Shown here piece after piece: positions 1 to 10,241 of a stretch of DNA of 64,000 nucleotides. Source of the stretch: Acheta domesticus (taxonomy: Eukaryota; Arthropoda; Insecta; Orthoptera; Gryllidae); NCBI GenBank assembly GCA_031308135.1, contig JAHLJT010009355.1, forward strand, positions 6,807,074-6,871,073, written 5' to 3'. The notes below the pieces were generated by a model, which did not search any database, had not been told where the DNA came from, and worked only from the letters and a program-made list of their open reading frames with translations. The translations under genes were made by a program, and so were the position numbers. Numbering within the stretch: position 1 is the stretch's first letter; every line of letters begins with the position of its first letter.

Positions 1-600
1 TTCATTCTTAAGCTTGAATTTCAGTTCTTTGAAAGTCCGGTATTATATCACAAAACTAGAACATCTATTTTTTATTGGGAGTCTAATAATTTGAACAGAT
101 CTGTTTATCTTAATAATTAAGGAGATTTTATGATAAAATGTAGAAATCTTTGGCTTCGTGCAAGAAGAACCAATATCAGTATTCAAAGTTTTACAGAACG
201 GCTAGTTTTCTTACACCATCGAAATGACAAAACAATCGTAGGCCAACGTAAATCAATGTGACATTAGGACACAGGATCGTTTTTTGTATTTGGCCCCTCT
301 TGCAGTGAAAGAAGGGACTTTTAAGCACGGATTGGTCATGCAAACCGAAAATCACTAAATCTCACATTGGCCGTTCTTGCACCAAGCCATACAAACAATG
401 TCCTTGAAGAATTCAGGACAACATCGTCCTCTGCAATGCACTTTGAAGTCACGCAATGAACATTTCTGTTCGACCACCTCTCTGACCAGTCCCTTCCACG
501 TGCGTGGCAGAAGGAAGAGGCAGGCGAAGAGAAGGCGGCCGGAGGGCAGAGGCAGGATGCAGCCTCACAGAGCAGCGGAGCAATCGCTCAGAGAGTCGAA
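1..600. other. AT-rich intergenic or intronic DNA, no feature seen
   Basis: Moderately AT-rich sequence with no recognisable exon, RNA gene or repeat boundary. Short open frames near the right end run into the GC-rich island and have no family resemblance. Confidence 0.5.
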
Positions 601-619
601 GGCGTAGGCGAAGGGCGTA

Positions 620-652
620 GGCGGGGGCGGGGGCGGGGGCGGGGGCGGGGGC
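620..652. repeat. (GCGGGG)n hexanucleotide microsatellite
   Basis: About five perfect hexanucleotide units of one C and five Gs per period. The plus strand is G-rich enough to form G-quadruplexes. Confidence 0.9.
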
Positions 653-722
653 GAAATCCGCAACGCCGCGCCGGCGGCGTCTCCTTCGCCTGCTTCTGCG
701 GGCGTCGCAGCCGCCGCCAACG

Positions 723-774
723 CGGGCGGGCGGGCGGGCGGGCGGGCGGGCGGGCGGGCGGGCGGGCGGGCGGG
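723..774. repeat. (CGGG)n tetranucleotide microsatellite
   Basis: About 13 perfect tandem CGGG units, followed by degenerate CGGGCCGGCGAGG units to about 810. Confidence 0.92.
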
Positions 775-1560
775 CCGGCGAGGCGGGCGGGCCGGCGAGG
801 CGGGCGAGGCTGTGTGTGGGCCGCTCGTGTGTCCCCAGCCGGCTCAAATCAAACACGACGAGCAGAATACAGTCCGTGAGCCGCCGCCCCCGGCCGCTCC
901 CGCCACCAGCATTAGGCTAATCACGGAGAGCAGGGCTGGCGGGGGGCGGGCAGCCGGCCCTCTCTCATATTTCGGACACTTACCCTCTCTCTTAACCCTT
1001 ATACAACGGCAGGCTGCCGGTCTATCTGTGGGTCCTGCGCTCGCTCGGAAGCTGAGAGAGGCTGTGCGCGCGCGTGTGTGTGTGTGGAAGCTCGCTTCTG
1101 TCTTTGTCTAGAGCTAGAGGCGGTAATATACGGGTACCGGGGCGGGGGCGGGGGCGGGGGAGTGGCGACGGCGGCGGTGGGGGCACTCCGCTGTGTGTAT
1201 GTGTGACCCTCACTCAGATCTGAAATGTTCAGTTCGGGAGCCCGCGTGCCCTTTGAAATCAAACAGCTCGAAAAGAAGAGACGAGCGGGACCCGGACGGG
1301 CTGGCGGCGGCGGCGGCGGGGTGGGGCGTGGCGGGTGGCGGGGCGTGGCGGGGCGGCGCGTGAGGGGCTGAGGGGAGAAGGGATCGCTGGCTACGGGCCC
1401 TCCGCTCCGCCGCCCGCGGTCCCCTCCCAAAAACCTCGCGACTGCCTGTGACAGCTGGGATCCGCTATCGGTTTCTGGGCGCCAGCGTGCGGGACGGCGG
1501 GGGTGGCGCGCGCGCCCGGGGCCTTCCTAGAGGGCCGCCGCCGCCTGTATCTCGGCCCCG

Positions 1561-2407
1561 TGCGTTTGTGCCAACGCGAAGTACTTTTTAAATAACTAAT
1601 ACACTTTCAACTGCATGCCCCCATCCTCGGCCGCTATTGTCTCGCACGTATTCGCGCACTCCGCGCCGCCAGGCCGGACGGAAAAGAGGCGCAGGGGCGA
1701 GGGAAGGATCTCTTACGCCGTACAATGCTCGCTCTACCCCTATAATTCTGCAATTAATTCATTCTTTTCATCTTATGTACGCTGGGGTAAAAACGAGACG
1801 ACGGCCGCGCTGGGCGGGGCGCGGCGGGGCGGGAGAGCTCGCGCCGGGGGCGAGAGTGTGCGGAGGGCGTCGGCGGCGCGGGCGGCCCGCACTGGCCCAC
1901 ACCAGGAGAGAGCGCACAGGCGCAAAGAAACCAAGTAACGAACGAAATATCAGACATAATTAAACGACAATAAAAAATACAGGAACAATAATAACCAACA
2001 GCTCGACAAGAAGATGCTAGTAAGGAATTGAATGAAGCCTTAGAAAGAGAAGAATTGACAACAAAAATTAACAAAAAATATATTGCAGAGCAAGCAAGAC
2101 ACCGACGCGATCGGCAATAAAATGTATAGAGTTCATTCAATAAAAAATAATTTTAATAATACATTTAATTTTGCATTCTAACGTTCAGGGTCACTGACTC
2201 CAGAATTATTGTTCGTTTAAGATTTTCTCTTTACGAATTTAGAGGTTAAGTTCGACCTCAAACTTAGGTGTAGGAATAACAGTGACCATAATTCTCCACA
2301 AATATCCAAATATAAAACCAATGGATCGAAAATCTGCACTTAACCGCACCTATTCACCATGAGCTTCGATAACCGATTAAGTAGACAAGCATAGAGCAAA
2401 GAACAAA
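1561..2407. other. Mixed region: GC-rich patch then AT-rich DNA
   Basis: Holds a GC-rich patch (about 1795-1890) in AT-rich DNA. From about 1930 it is plain AT-rich sequence. I see no exon, RNA gene or element boundary. Confidence 0.45.
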
Positions 2408-2620
2408 ATGAGGCAGAGAAGTGGGGGGGGGGGCGAGGAGAGGCTCCGCGGGCGAGAGGGCGCCTGCGACGCGTCGCCGCCGCGGGCGATGGCTGCGTCC
2501 GACGCGCCCTTCTCTCGCCCGCGCAGGTCAAGCACGCGTGCTTGTGTCCGGCGCCCTTCGCCCCCGCGCCGCCTAAGGCCGTCGCTTTGGTCTCGAACCC
2601 GGAAAATTAATTAGGCAGCG
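2408..2620. other. Small GC-rich patch
   Basis: A 200-bp CpG-dense patch in AT-rich flanks, starting with a G homopolymer at about 2424. Frames in it are low complexity and I do not call a gene. Confidence 0.45.
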
Positions 2621-3140
2621 TTTTCCAAACGCCATCGCACACCTTCAGATCCCGCTCCCTTTTACGGAAAACGCTGGATGTGCCACTTGCACGCTGGCTC
2701 GCAATGAGACGCGGGCCGGCGATTCTGTTTACGTTCTGCGCGAAGATTGTGGTTCACTTCATGTTATTTACATTGAAGGTTCTCAAACTTTTAGAGCATG
2801 TCTTCGCCATTCCCAGTGAATGATGTGCTCCTTTCTCTGAATGACAAACTTGAAATATTATTACGTGTCTAATAAAAACATATGCTTTCATTTACTGAAA
2901 ATTTACAATTAATTTGCAAGACTAAACAATAATCTCAATATTGTGGAAAAAAGCCAATTTAGTGAAAAATGTGCAAAGTGTGCTGAGAGTGCGCGTATCA
3001 GTTTGAGAATCTCTGATCTATTTCCTGAAAAGGTATCTAGCAGTACTAAATAGATATCATTCTCAAATGATATAACAAAGAAAATGCATTTTTAATATTA
3101 TTAATCTGCTGTATTTCATGACCATTTTCTGTAGACAAAT
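2621..3140. other. AT-rich DNA, no feature seen
   Basis: No recognisable element up to the left arm of the Penelope-like insertion. Confidence 0.45.
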
Positions 3141-3214
3141 CCATTGCGGGTTCAGGGGTTTTGGTCCAAAAAATAACGTATTCTAGTTTGCCGACGTTTC
3201 GGAGTTTATTATAG
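3141..3214. repeat. Left 74-bp inverted-repeat arm of the Penelope-like element
   Basis: Reverse complement of 4668-4741 with one visible mismatch (TTCAGGGG against TTCACGGG). Both arms include the string CCGACGTTTCGGAG or its complement. Confidence 0.93.
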
Positions 3215-3226
3215 CTCCATCTTCAG
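3191..3226 (-). other. Hammerhead-like core motif in the Penelope terminal repeat
   Basis: Read on the minus strand this has CTGAAGA, then a stem GGAG/CTCC around an AT-rich loop, then CGAAACGTC. Hammerhead ribozymes have CUGANGA, stem II, then GAA before stem III, and Penelope-like terminal repeats are known to carry hammerhead motifs. An extra U follows CTGAAGA and stem III would have almost no loop, so activity is doubtful. The motif recurs in a second hairpin at 56249-56275. Confidence 0.45.
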
Positions 3227-3591
3227 GGCTGGACAAGTTTTCACAACACGGTTATTAAAATATATCACAGTGATAATTACAATTATAATTAAAAAAAAAA
3301 TTATAAACATTGAACATTGAATATATAGTTACAAAGAAAATTACAAATTAAATACAAAGAAAATTACAAATAATTACAAAGAAATAGGACACATACCTTA
3401 CTATGCGTGGGAAGTTACATAGAGAATATGAAAGTTCACATCATGAGAAACAAGCCACACAGGACAGCATGCCTGCGTGTTCCTGAATGAACTAGTGTAT
3501 ACCCTGGGAGCTAACCAATGGCTATCAAGAACAATATCCGGTACAACAGGAGTCAAAGTGAGATCACACACTCATAAGCTAATAATTAATT

Positions 3592-3657
3592 GTATATATA
3601 TACATATATATATACATATATATATATACATATATATATATACATATATATATATAC
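3592..3657. repeat. TA / ACATATATA microsatellite
   Basis: Dinucleotide TA runs interrupted regularly by a C, inside the 3' untranslated part of the Penelope-like element. Very AT-rich sequence continues to about 3860. Confidence 0.9.
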
Positions 3658-4204
3658 TAGTATATAAAAAATAAAACCTTATGCATGAATATGTCTATTG
3701 GATGGATCTGATGGAATATGTCTATTGTACATCACTAGTTGTTATCAATTACTGACAGAAAAATTATGATTTTAGTTAAATTTTATCTTTTTTTTAATAT
3801 ATTATTTTTTTTCCTTTTTAAATATATATTTATTTTATTATACATATATTGTATATGCAAGGGGCATCCATACTAGATTCCATCACTTAAACTGGCCGAG
3901 CAACACAAAATTGTTTTATGCTTTAATTATTTGCTTGTTATATTTGAATTTTATTGTATTGTTAGAAAGTATTGCGTGAAGTTAATCGTAACCATCAGAA
4001 ATTGCAAACCCGTTAGTTATGATGGAATGGGAAGCACTATCAAGGAAACAAGAAGATTTGGAATATGTGTAATCAGTAAGGAGCTAACCCGATATACAGA
4101 AACAGAAAGGTCCATGGATCATGGAATCTCCCACACCCATGATGTAATCTAATTATGCATAACTTACAATGAAAATGAGTGAAGGTGAGCTATGCAAGCA
4201 GGAA

Positions 4205-4630
4205 TTATCTGATTAGATTAACATAAGTTCTGCTGAGTTTATCAATGTCAGTTTTTTTGTTGACTGTCTTGTGTTTGGTGATGAAGAGCATCTCTTTTAA
4301 TAATCTTTTATTATAGTTATTTTCTTTGTCCAAGATCTTAGTACCTTCAAAATTGAATCCATGTCTAGATTCATGGACATGTTGTGCTAGAGCACATAAT
4401 GGAATTTCTTTTTTGATATCGTATTGATGTTGGTATAATCTTTTCTTTAAGTACTGGCCAGTTTGTCGAATGTAACTTTTGTCGCAACCCCCACAAGGGA
4501 CAGAATAAATTATATTGCTCATATTAGCTTTATCAATTCTGTCTTTGGTGTTGCTGAATACAGTATTAGCTAACGTTCTCTTATTGTTAAAACTAATTTT
4601 TACACTATCATTTTCCAGTGTGTTGCTCAA
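4205..4630 (-). pseudogene. GIY-YIG endonuclease C-terminal fragment of a Penelope-like retroelement
   Basis: An open frame of about 141 codons with no convincing ATG; it stays open upstream toward the inverted-repeat arm, so it is the 3' end of a longer ORF. The first third carries IIYSVPCGGCDKSYIRQTG, matching the GIY-YIG core (I-Y ... Y-I-x-x-T-G) with the C-x2-C pair typical of Penelope endonucleases, followed by conserved arginines and histidine (LKKRLYQHQ). The middle has a CALAQHVHESRHGFNF block matching the A.H....H.F segment of the family. In autonomous elements this domain nicks the target for integration. YIR replaces the usual YIG, the reverse transcriptase is absent, and the copy should be inactive. 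Confidence 0.85.
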
Positions 4631-4667
4631 GGATTCAGAGAGTTCTTTGACATATACTAAGGAACTA

Positions 4668-4741
4668 CTATAATAAACTCCGAAACGTCGGCAAACTAGA
4701 ATACGTTATTTTTTGGACCAAAACCCGTGAACCCGCAATGG
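4668..4741. repeat. Right 74-bp inverted-repeat arm of the Penelope-like element
   Basis: Reverse complement of 3141-3214. The element's open frame reads into the inner edge of this arm, suggesting the truncated 5' end was joined to a terminal-repeat fragment at insertion. Confidence 0.93.
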
Positions 4742-5450
4742 AAATATTATTAATGTACACACTTTAAACTTAAAATATGATGAAACAAATGGAATTAAAA
4801 ATTCAAATAACATTACAAATGTATTACTTGTGAATATTTAAGTCGTGATAAGGTACACACAAGACAGATCTCTCGCTTAATGTGTCATTACTTTCCAGCG
4901 ATTCATTCCGTGTATAATTAAATAATTTGTGTTGCTTTAAAATATTTTTTTTTATTTCTGGTTTCAGACAATCCTCTCTTTTTTTGTAAATTCTAAGTTT
5001 TATTTCCGTCCTTGTGCAGACATATTGGAAACGGTATTCAACAGGAAAATATTAAGTTTTAAGAATATAATACGTATATTATGATTCCAGCTCATACCGA
5101 TTAATTTTAGCAGATTCAAGAAGCTTGGAAATATCAAAGGTTTCAGGCGTTGCTCTTGCTATCATTATTAAAATGCAACAGCAAATTTCTGCAGCAAAGA
5201 AAAGAACAGTCTATAGCTACAGGATATACTCGTAAACCCGTGTCATTTCTGAACAGGCGCCTATCGTGCGAATCTTGCTTACTGTAACACTCGCCGCTTA
5301 AAATGTAATGAAGGAAAAAAAATCATTAAAATACGGATTTCGGCAGAACCCTTTTCATTCTTACAAGTGCTACCACGAGCCGCGATTAGGGACTTAACTT
5401 CTTCTCTACAATTATCTAACGCCCAGTCAGTTTAATAACAATAAAAACGA
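4742..5450. other. AT-rich DNA, no feature seen
   Basis: No exon, RNA gene or element boundary recognised. Confidence 0.45.
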
Positions 5451-5990
5451 GATTTGGACTCCATTGCGCATTTCCGCACAACCCTTCTCGGGGGGTCGCT
5501 TTATACGGAAAAGTTGGGCCGGGGGCAGGGCGGGCGGGCTGGGCGGCGCAAGGCGGATATTCCGCATTTTATGTTACGCTTACTAAGACAAGCAGAAAGA
5601 TCGCCGCGCGCCGCGGTCTTCTCGAGTTACTACTCATCATATTCCGCGGCGTCGCGACAATTGTAGCGGAAAGGCGATTGCCGAAAAACGTAGATTACGC
5701 GCGCGGCGGGGCGGGGGCGGGGGCGGGGCGACCAAAGTTTAGTCGCGCCCGGCGGGCGGTAAATCGGCGCTGATGGCGCGCGAAGGGCGATGTGGAGCGG
5801 GGGTGGGGAGGGGAGGGGAGGGGACGGGGGCGGCCGGGGAAGTTTGGCGATCCATAATCAACTTCGAGAAGCGGCCGCGGAAAACTGCCATCGCGGAAGT
5901 CTTCGGAGAGAAATACTTGCGGCGAGCGGGGTTTTACCTTGGTATTGTCACCTGTGGAGAGTGAACGTTCGGCTCGGGAAATCGGGGGGT
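5451..5990. other. GC/CpG-rich island
   Basis: CpG-dense block with a GGGGCG/GGGGGCG run (about 5703-5730) and a GGGGA run (about 5807-5826). Short plus-strand frames are Gly/Arg/Ala-rich and not convincing. Possible CpG-island regulatory region. Confidence 0.45.
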
Positions 5991-7430
5991 TGACAAACGT
6001 ACTTTCAATATGTTTCGGCAGCGAGCATTTCTCAGCACATCACATAAAGTGTACGCACGTAAGGCTGAGAATACTCACCGTGAAATGATTAAAAATCGGA
6101 AAAGTATATTATGCGCATGGTCTAGAGCGACTCGTTTTTAAAGTACCTCTCTTATAAAGTACGAGGGACCAATCACTGATTTCATTGGAGGTATGTACTG
6201 TAGAGATTGTACACAGGCATACATAAAAAGAATATCATTAGCAAATTGAAGTCTATTTGATTGTAGAAAATATTTCATTCAACTGTAACAAGTAATGTAC
6301 TTCAGCTTCCGGGTCAATGACCCCCATCTCGATCAGGTTTTTGTCCAGTTTCCCTGATCCATTGAGCAAATGCTGAGATGGCCCCTTGTTTTGCTTCTGG
6401 ACGTAAATGTAGCTTCACTGTGCGCACGTTTTGTTGGGCACTCCTTTTGCTTGTAGTTCATTTACAGTAGAAATTGATTTTCTATAACTCGGGAAAAAAC
6501 AATATTTCAAATATCTTTATTTTCTAAATTCATTTTTCGTGTTTTTTTTTTTTTAAATAAAATTCTGGCCCTCAAGAAAATGTGCGCAGATAAATTTCTT
6601 TCCCCACACGTCATATACAGTTTTTACTGTTTTTTGACAAATAAATATCTAAATAAATAAATAAACTGCTGTGATCGTCCTAATGGAATCCTCAACATTA
6701 TTTGTTACAAAAAAGTGTGATAGTAAATTGTGTTACTTTACGATCAATGATTATATTTTTTTCATTTTCACCAACAAAAAGCAATAATTATAATAATTAT
6801 ATACGCGCTGATTTGGGCTATATCAGATGTAAATAGTGTTGCGTGTAAATTACTTAAGTACATAAATAAAAAGTATGAATTTATTGAGTTACGTAGGAGA
6901 GAATATTCTATATGGGAGAATGAGGCAAAATTAACACTAAGGGACGAACAAGCATTGAAATCTAGTTGTGCCTATTTTTACGGGATGATGTGGCAGTTGA
7001 AGATTTAGAGAAATAAATATTTTTCTGTTTCTAAGCCAGTTTCCAGAGCATGCCATTATCAATTAACGAAATTCAACCAATAACACGCGAAGCGGAAATT
7101 TTCTTATTTATTTAATTAATTGCACTTCAATGAAGGAAACCTACGTATCCGCTTTAAATAAAAGCTAACTTCAAAGTTTCCACTGATACAGACAAAAATA
7201 CGACTCAACGGCATTGGCTTCAGAATCTCAAGAACACTCAAATAAAAATACTCCATCCGAAATTTGTACAACATCCAAGCTTCCTCATTCCGGATCCGAA
7301 AACTTTCAAAACAGGAGATTCTGATAGCATAATTTTATAAAAAACAAGCCGTAAAATCAAACGATGTCACAAAGCGAAAGAGAAGAGTCGATGCGGCGTG
7401 AGTTTTTAATTACCCTCAAAGGCCGCGAAA
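5991..7430. other. AT-rich DNA, possible old repeat fragment at about 6300-6480
   Basis: Mostly AT-rich with no coding signal. The 6300-6480 segment (CCCTGATCCATTGAGCAAAT and flanks) is more balanced in composition and reads like a decayed interspersed repeat, but I cannot name a family or set its ends. Confidence 0.3.
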
Positions 7431-8813
7431 ACGCGATAAAGCCTTCAGTGCACCGGCTCGGCGCGGCGACTTCGCGTGGCCAACCCTGCGGCGCGGTTAA
7501 TTTCGACTAATCAACACTTTTTAGAAACAACTCGCCATCATTTCCTTTTGCGGCGAGGCGGGGCCCACCGCCACCGCTTCTTCACCTCGCTCGTCTTAGC
7601 CAGCCCCGTATCTCCTTTCCGCCGCAACCGCCCCGTCCTCATCCACTTAAATAATGCCGGCTGGCTCGTTAAATTCCTTAAAACTCGCTCCGAAGCCCTC
7701 GCTGCTCGTTGCACGCCCGGCGCCAGCCACCGCAAGCCCCCCTCTTTCCCCCGCTCGCCCGGTTCGGCGCCCAGACCTGGCCACGCGCCGCCCAGACGGG
7801 CAGAGACGGCTGAGATGGTCACAGAGGACGAGCGACGCAGATGAAGTGGTGGTACAGTGGCGGAGTCCCGGTCCCGGCGCGACACAATGTTATTCGACTG
7901 TTGCCATTCTGCGAGCGAAATACCATTGGCAGTGAATTATTATCAAGCTCGTTGCTGATCTGTTGCCGAATATCGAATAAATATTTACTACGAGGCGCTG
8001 AACATCCGAGCCGCAGACGTCGAGTATTCGCAATTTGCTAGTGGTGATCAGCACGAGCGTTGGAGATGTTAGATGCGAGTCAATTACGAGTGTAAACTTT
8101 ACTCGAATCTACTGTCATATTCCGGGTTCTGTGCCTGAACTGAGTGAGGACAATGACTAGTCAACTGGCAAGCGGTAAGAGTTGTGAGATTTCTGATTCT
8201 GTAAAAGTACATCGACGAAGCGACTACGTCACTACGAAGAGATAACAAACACCGAAGAGAAGGAATCAGGCAGCAGTGGCGGAGCGGCCACGGCAGACGT
8301 GCAAGTGGCGACGGGATCGCAACGGCAGTGTGGGACGGGTTAGTGGAGGGGGGGGGGGGCGCGTGCCGCCATCTCCCGTTGCGTCGACCGCGTCAGCGCA
8401 TCTCCTGCAGCGTTTTCTTTTTCAAATTAGCCCCAAATTACTGGAGGAGGGAGGTAATAGCGGCGCAGCATCGCTCGTAATCTGTGATATCTTAGCCGGT
8501 GCGGCGCGGCGCGGCCGTGTCGTCGCGGGGAGGGGGAGGGGAAGGGGAGGGGAAGGGGAAGGGGGTCGTCTAGTTCGTTTTGACGCCCGCGCCGACGCAA
8601 ACCGGGGAGCGCTTCGGCGTAAACGCTGCCCTCGCCGCAAACGGTGGCTCGGGAGCCGGGGATTATCTTCGGAGCGCGCGTCAGCGTTTCTCGGGCGACG
8701 GATAAAGCGGCCGAAGGCGCCCCCGGACGCCACGACGCGCCGCGGGCGCTCGCCTCTGGCGGAAGAAACAATGCAATCAACCGCTGTAAAACAGGGGGGC
8801 CTTCTAGCCTTTC
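7431..8813. other. GC/CpG-rich region with AT-rich interruptions
   Basis: Two CpG-dense blocks (about 7431-7900 and 8270-8790) around an AT-richer spacer. It holds a G homopolymer (about 8346-8358) and a GGGGA/GGGGAA run (about 8527-8567). Several frames exceed 100 codons on both strands at once, which is expected of GC-rich DNA with few stop codons. None shows a conserved domain. Confidence 0.45.
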
Positions 8814-9230
8814 CATTGATTACTAGTGATTCCGGGGGCGTCGACTGCTAAGGTGTAATCCCATAAGTGTAGTCATTGGAGGTGGTGGTGATCTTGCCCC
8901 GCTGAACGCGAGATCCTGTGCCGTCCTACCGCTAGAGAGGTTTTCCCTAACCAGGTATCATTCATTAGCGGGCCACCGTCCCAGCCGGGACAGGGTCTTA
9001 GCTTCGGACCGATTCTCCCGGGACGTATAGAAGTGCAGTGCACGTAAGTGAAGGGTAACAATAGGACAAGAAACAAAAAGGAAAGATCGCGCGTGGCCCC
9101 GTTTGATAGGGTACTGCTCCGGCATTCGCCTGGTATGGATCGAAGAAATCACGAAAAACTACCGATCAGAGCAGCCGGCCGCTAGAATTCTCTTCCAGAC
9201 AGCGACAGAACTCGACCCACCTATCTGGCT
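8814..9230 (+). repeat. Interspersed repeat family X, copy 1
   Basis: A segment of about 415 bp that aligns along its length with 26080-26516 (and its duplicate at 47905-48344). Shared anchors include ATTCCGGGGGCGTC/GGTTCCGGGCGCGTC, CAGCCGGGACA, ATAGGACAAG, the near-identical GGGTACTGCTCCGGCATTCG and CGGCCGCTAGAATTCTC. Divergence looks like tens of percent with several indels, so the family is old. No terminal repeats or clean target duplications are visible and I cannot assign a class. Confidence 0.8.
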
Positions 9231-10241
9231 AAAATCCTGCCATAGTCGGGACTCAAAACTAGCACTCCCGGTCAACGGCACTTCAGTGACATCAGCTGAT
9301 TCCCTGAGCCAACTCTCCCGGATTGGTTCAAGAGGAATGACAAAGGAACTTGCGCTGCGAATAAAATGAGGATGTGGTTGACAGTTCGTCGGCACATGGC
9401 AACGCCAGTGCCGAAAACTAAGCACGAGCGAATTAGATGCTTCGGCATTTACACATTGTTGAGACCTCAAGTTCCAGAACAAATAAATCGTATAACTTGG
9501 ATATCGCACTGAACCTGCTATCTGCTGTTACAAGTGTTAATTGGGAGGTGAATTGTAATAAAGTAAGTTACGTGATCAGGTATTGTGAGTAGCGTAGGAC
9601 ACGCTACTCACAATGGTTTTGAGGTTAATGTTAATCGCATATCTTGCCTTGGCAGTTATATCGTAACGAGCGAAGGCCCGACAACACTGCTCTCTCCATA
9701 CTCAATTGTCAATTACAAGCCTTTTGCTTATTTTATTAGAACCACAACGAGAAATGACTACATAGAGCAGTGAGTAGGTCAGTATTCGAGGCGTCCGAGT
9801 ATTCCTTTCTAATATTATTTACAAGGCGTTAGAATTATGGTATGCTCCTCCCGCACTAAAACACTACGACAAATCTAAAATGTTCAATTTTATACAATGA
9901 GTTGAAGTGCCTCGTCGCAGCACATTCATAGTTAAGGTGGAGGCCACGTGGATACCCTGAATGAGTGCAGCATTTGGAATCCTGACAGCATTTTGTCAAC
10001 CTCTATGAAGCAAGCGTTACGATCACACTCATGACAAAGGGTAGAAAGAGTGATATTCTCACAACTAAACGGCGTGTTCATGATTGTTTAGGCACATTTT
10101 TGGAATTTACTTCAAATAAAATCTATAAAAAACTGTCTCTTGTGACCGGTGACTGTTCAGTAATGTTTTGCATCTAATTTCTGACAATAATTTCAAAGCC
10201 TTAATTCTAATTCCTGCTACTAGATTGAGGGAAAAGAAAAG
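9231..10241. other. AT-rich DNA up to the start of the duplicated block
   Basis: No gene recognised. It contains one perfect hairpin (9582-9614). The last bases (GGGAAAAGAAAAG) are the unique flank at the left edge of copy A, where copy B instead has the retrotransposon LTR. Confidence 0.45.
9582..9614. repeat. Perfect 14-bp hairpin
   Basis: Arms ATTGTGAGTAGCGT and ACGCTACTCACAAT are perfect reverse complements around the 5-nt loop AGGAC. It could be a MITE remnant, a structured RNA or a palindromic protein site. No polyadenylation or promoter context identifies it. Confidence 0.85.

Larger units (their letters stand above)
601..1560. other. GC/CpG-rich island with G-rich microsatellites
   Basis: A dense GC block with many CpGs. 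It holds a GCGGGG-type hexanucleotide run (about 620-652), a CGGG tetranucleotide run (about 723-774) and further G-rich tracts at 1139-1160 and 1300-1360. Open frames on both strands translate to low-complexity Pro/Arg/Ala or Gly/Arg sequence and are composition artefacts. It could be a CpG-island promoter, but no start site can be assigned from sequence alone. Confidence 0.55.
3141..4741 (-). mobile_element. Truncated Penelope-like element flanked by 74-bp inverted repeats
   Basis: A 1.6-kb insertion bounded by near-perfect inverted repeats: 3141-3214 and 4668-4741 are reverse complements with one clear mismatch. Between them, on the minus strand, lies the 3' end of a reverse-transcriptase-type element: a GIY-YIG endonuclease-like domain (4205-4630) then about 1 kb of AT-rich sequence with a TA/CATATATA microsatellite. 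Penelope-like retroelements characteristically carry a C-terminal GIY-YIG endonuclease and terminal repeats that may be direct or inverted. The reverse transcriptase core is missing, so this is a 5'-truncated, non-autonomous copy. Just inside the left arm, the minus strand has a CTGAAGATGG...CTCCGAAAC signature resembling the hammerhead-like motif of such terminal repeats. Confidence 0.85.

Noticed and set aside
7476..7885. Overlapping frames of more than 110 codons on both strands
   Set aside because: GC-rich shadow frames in a CpG island; no conserved motif on either strand.
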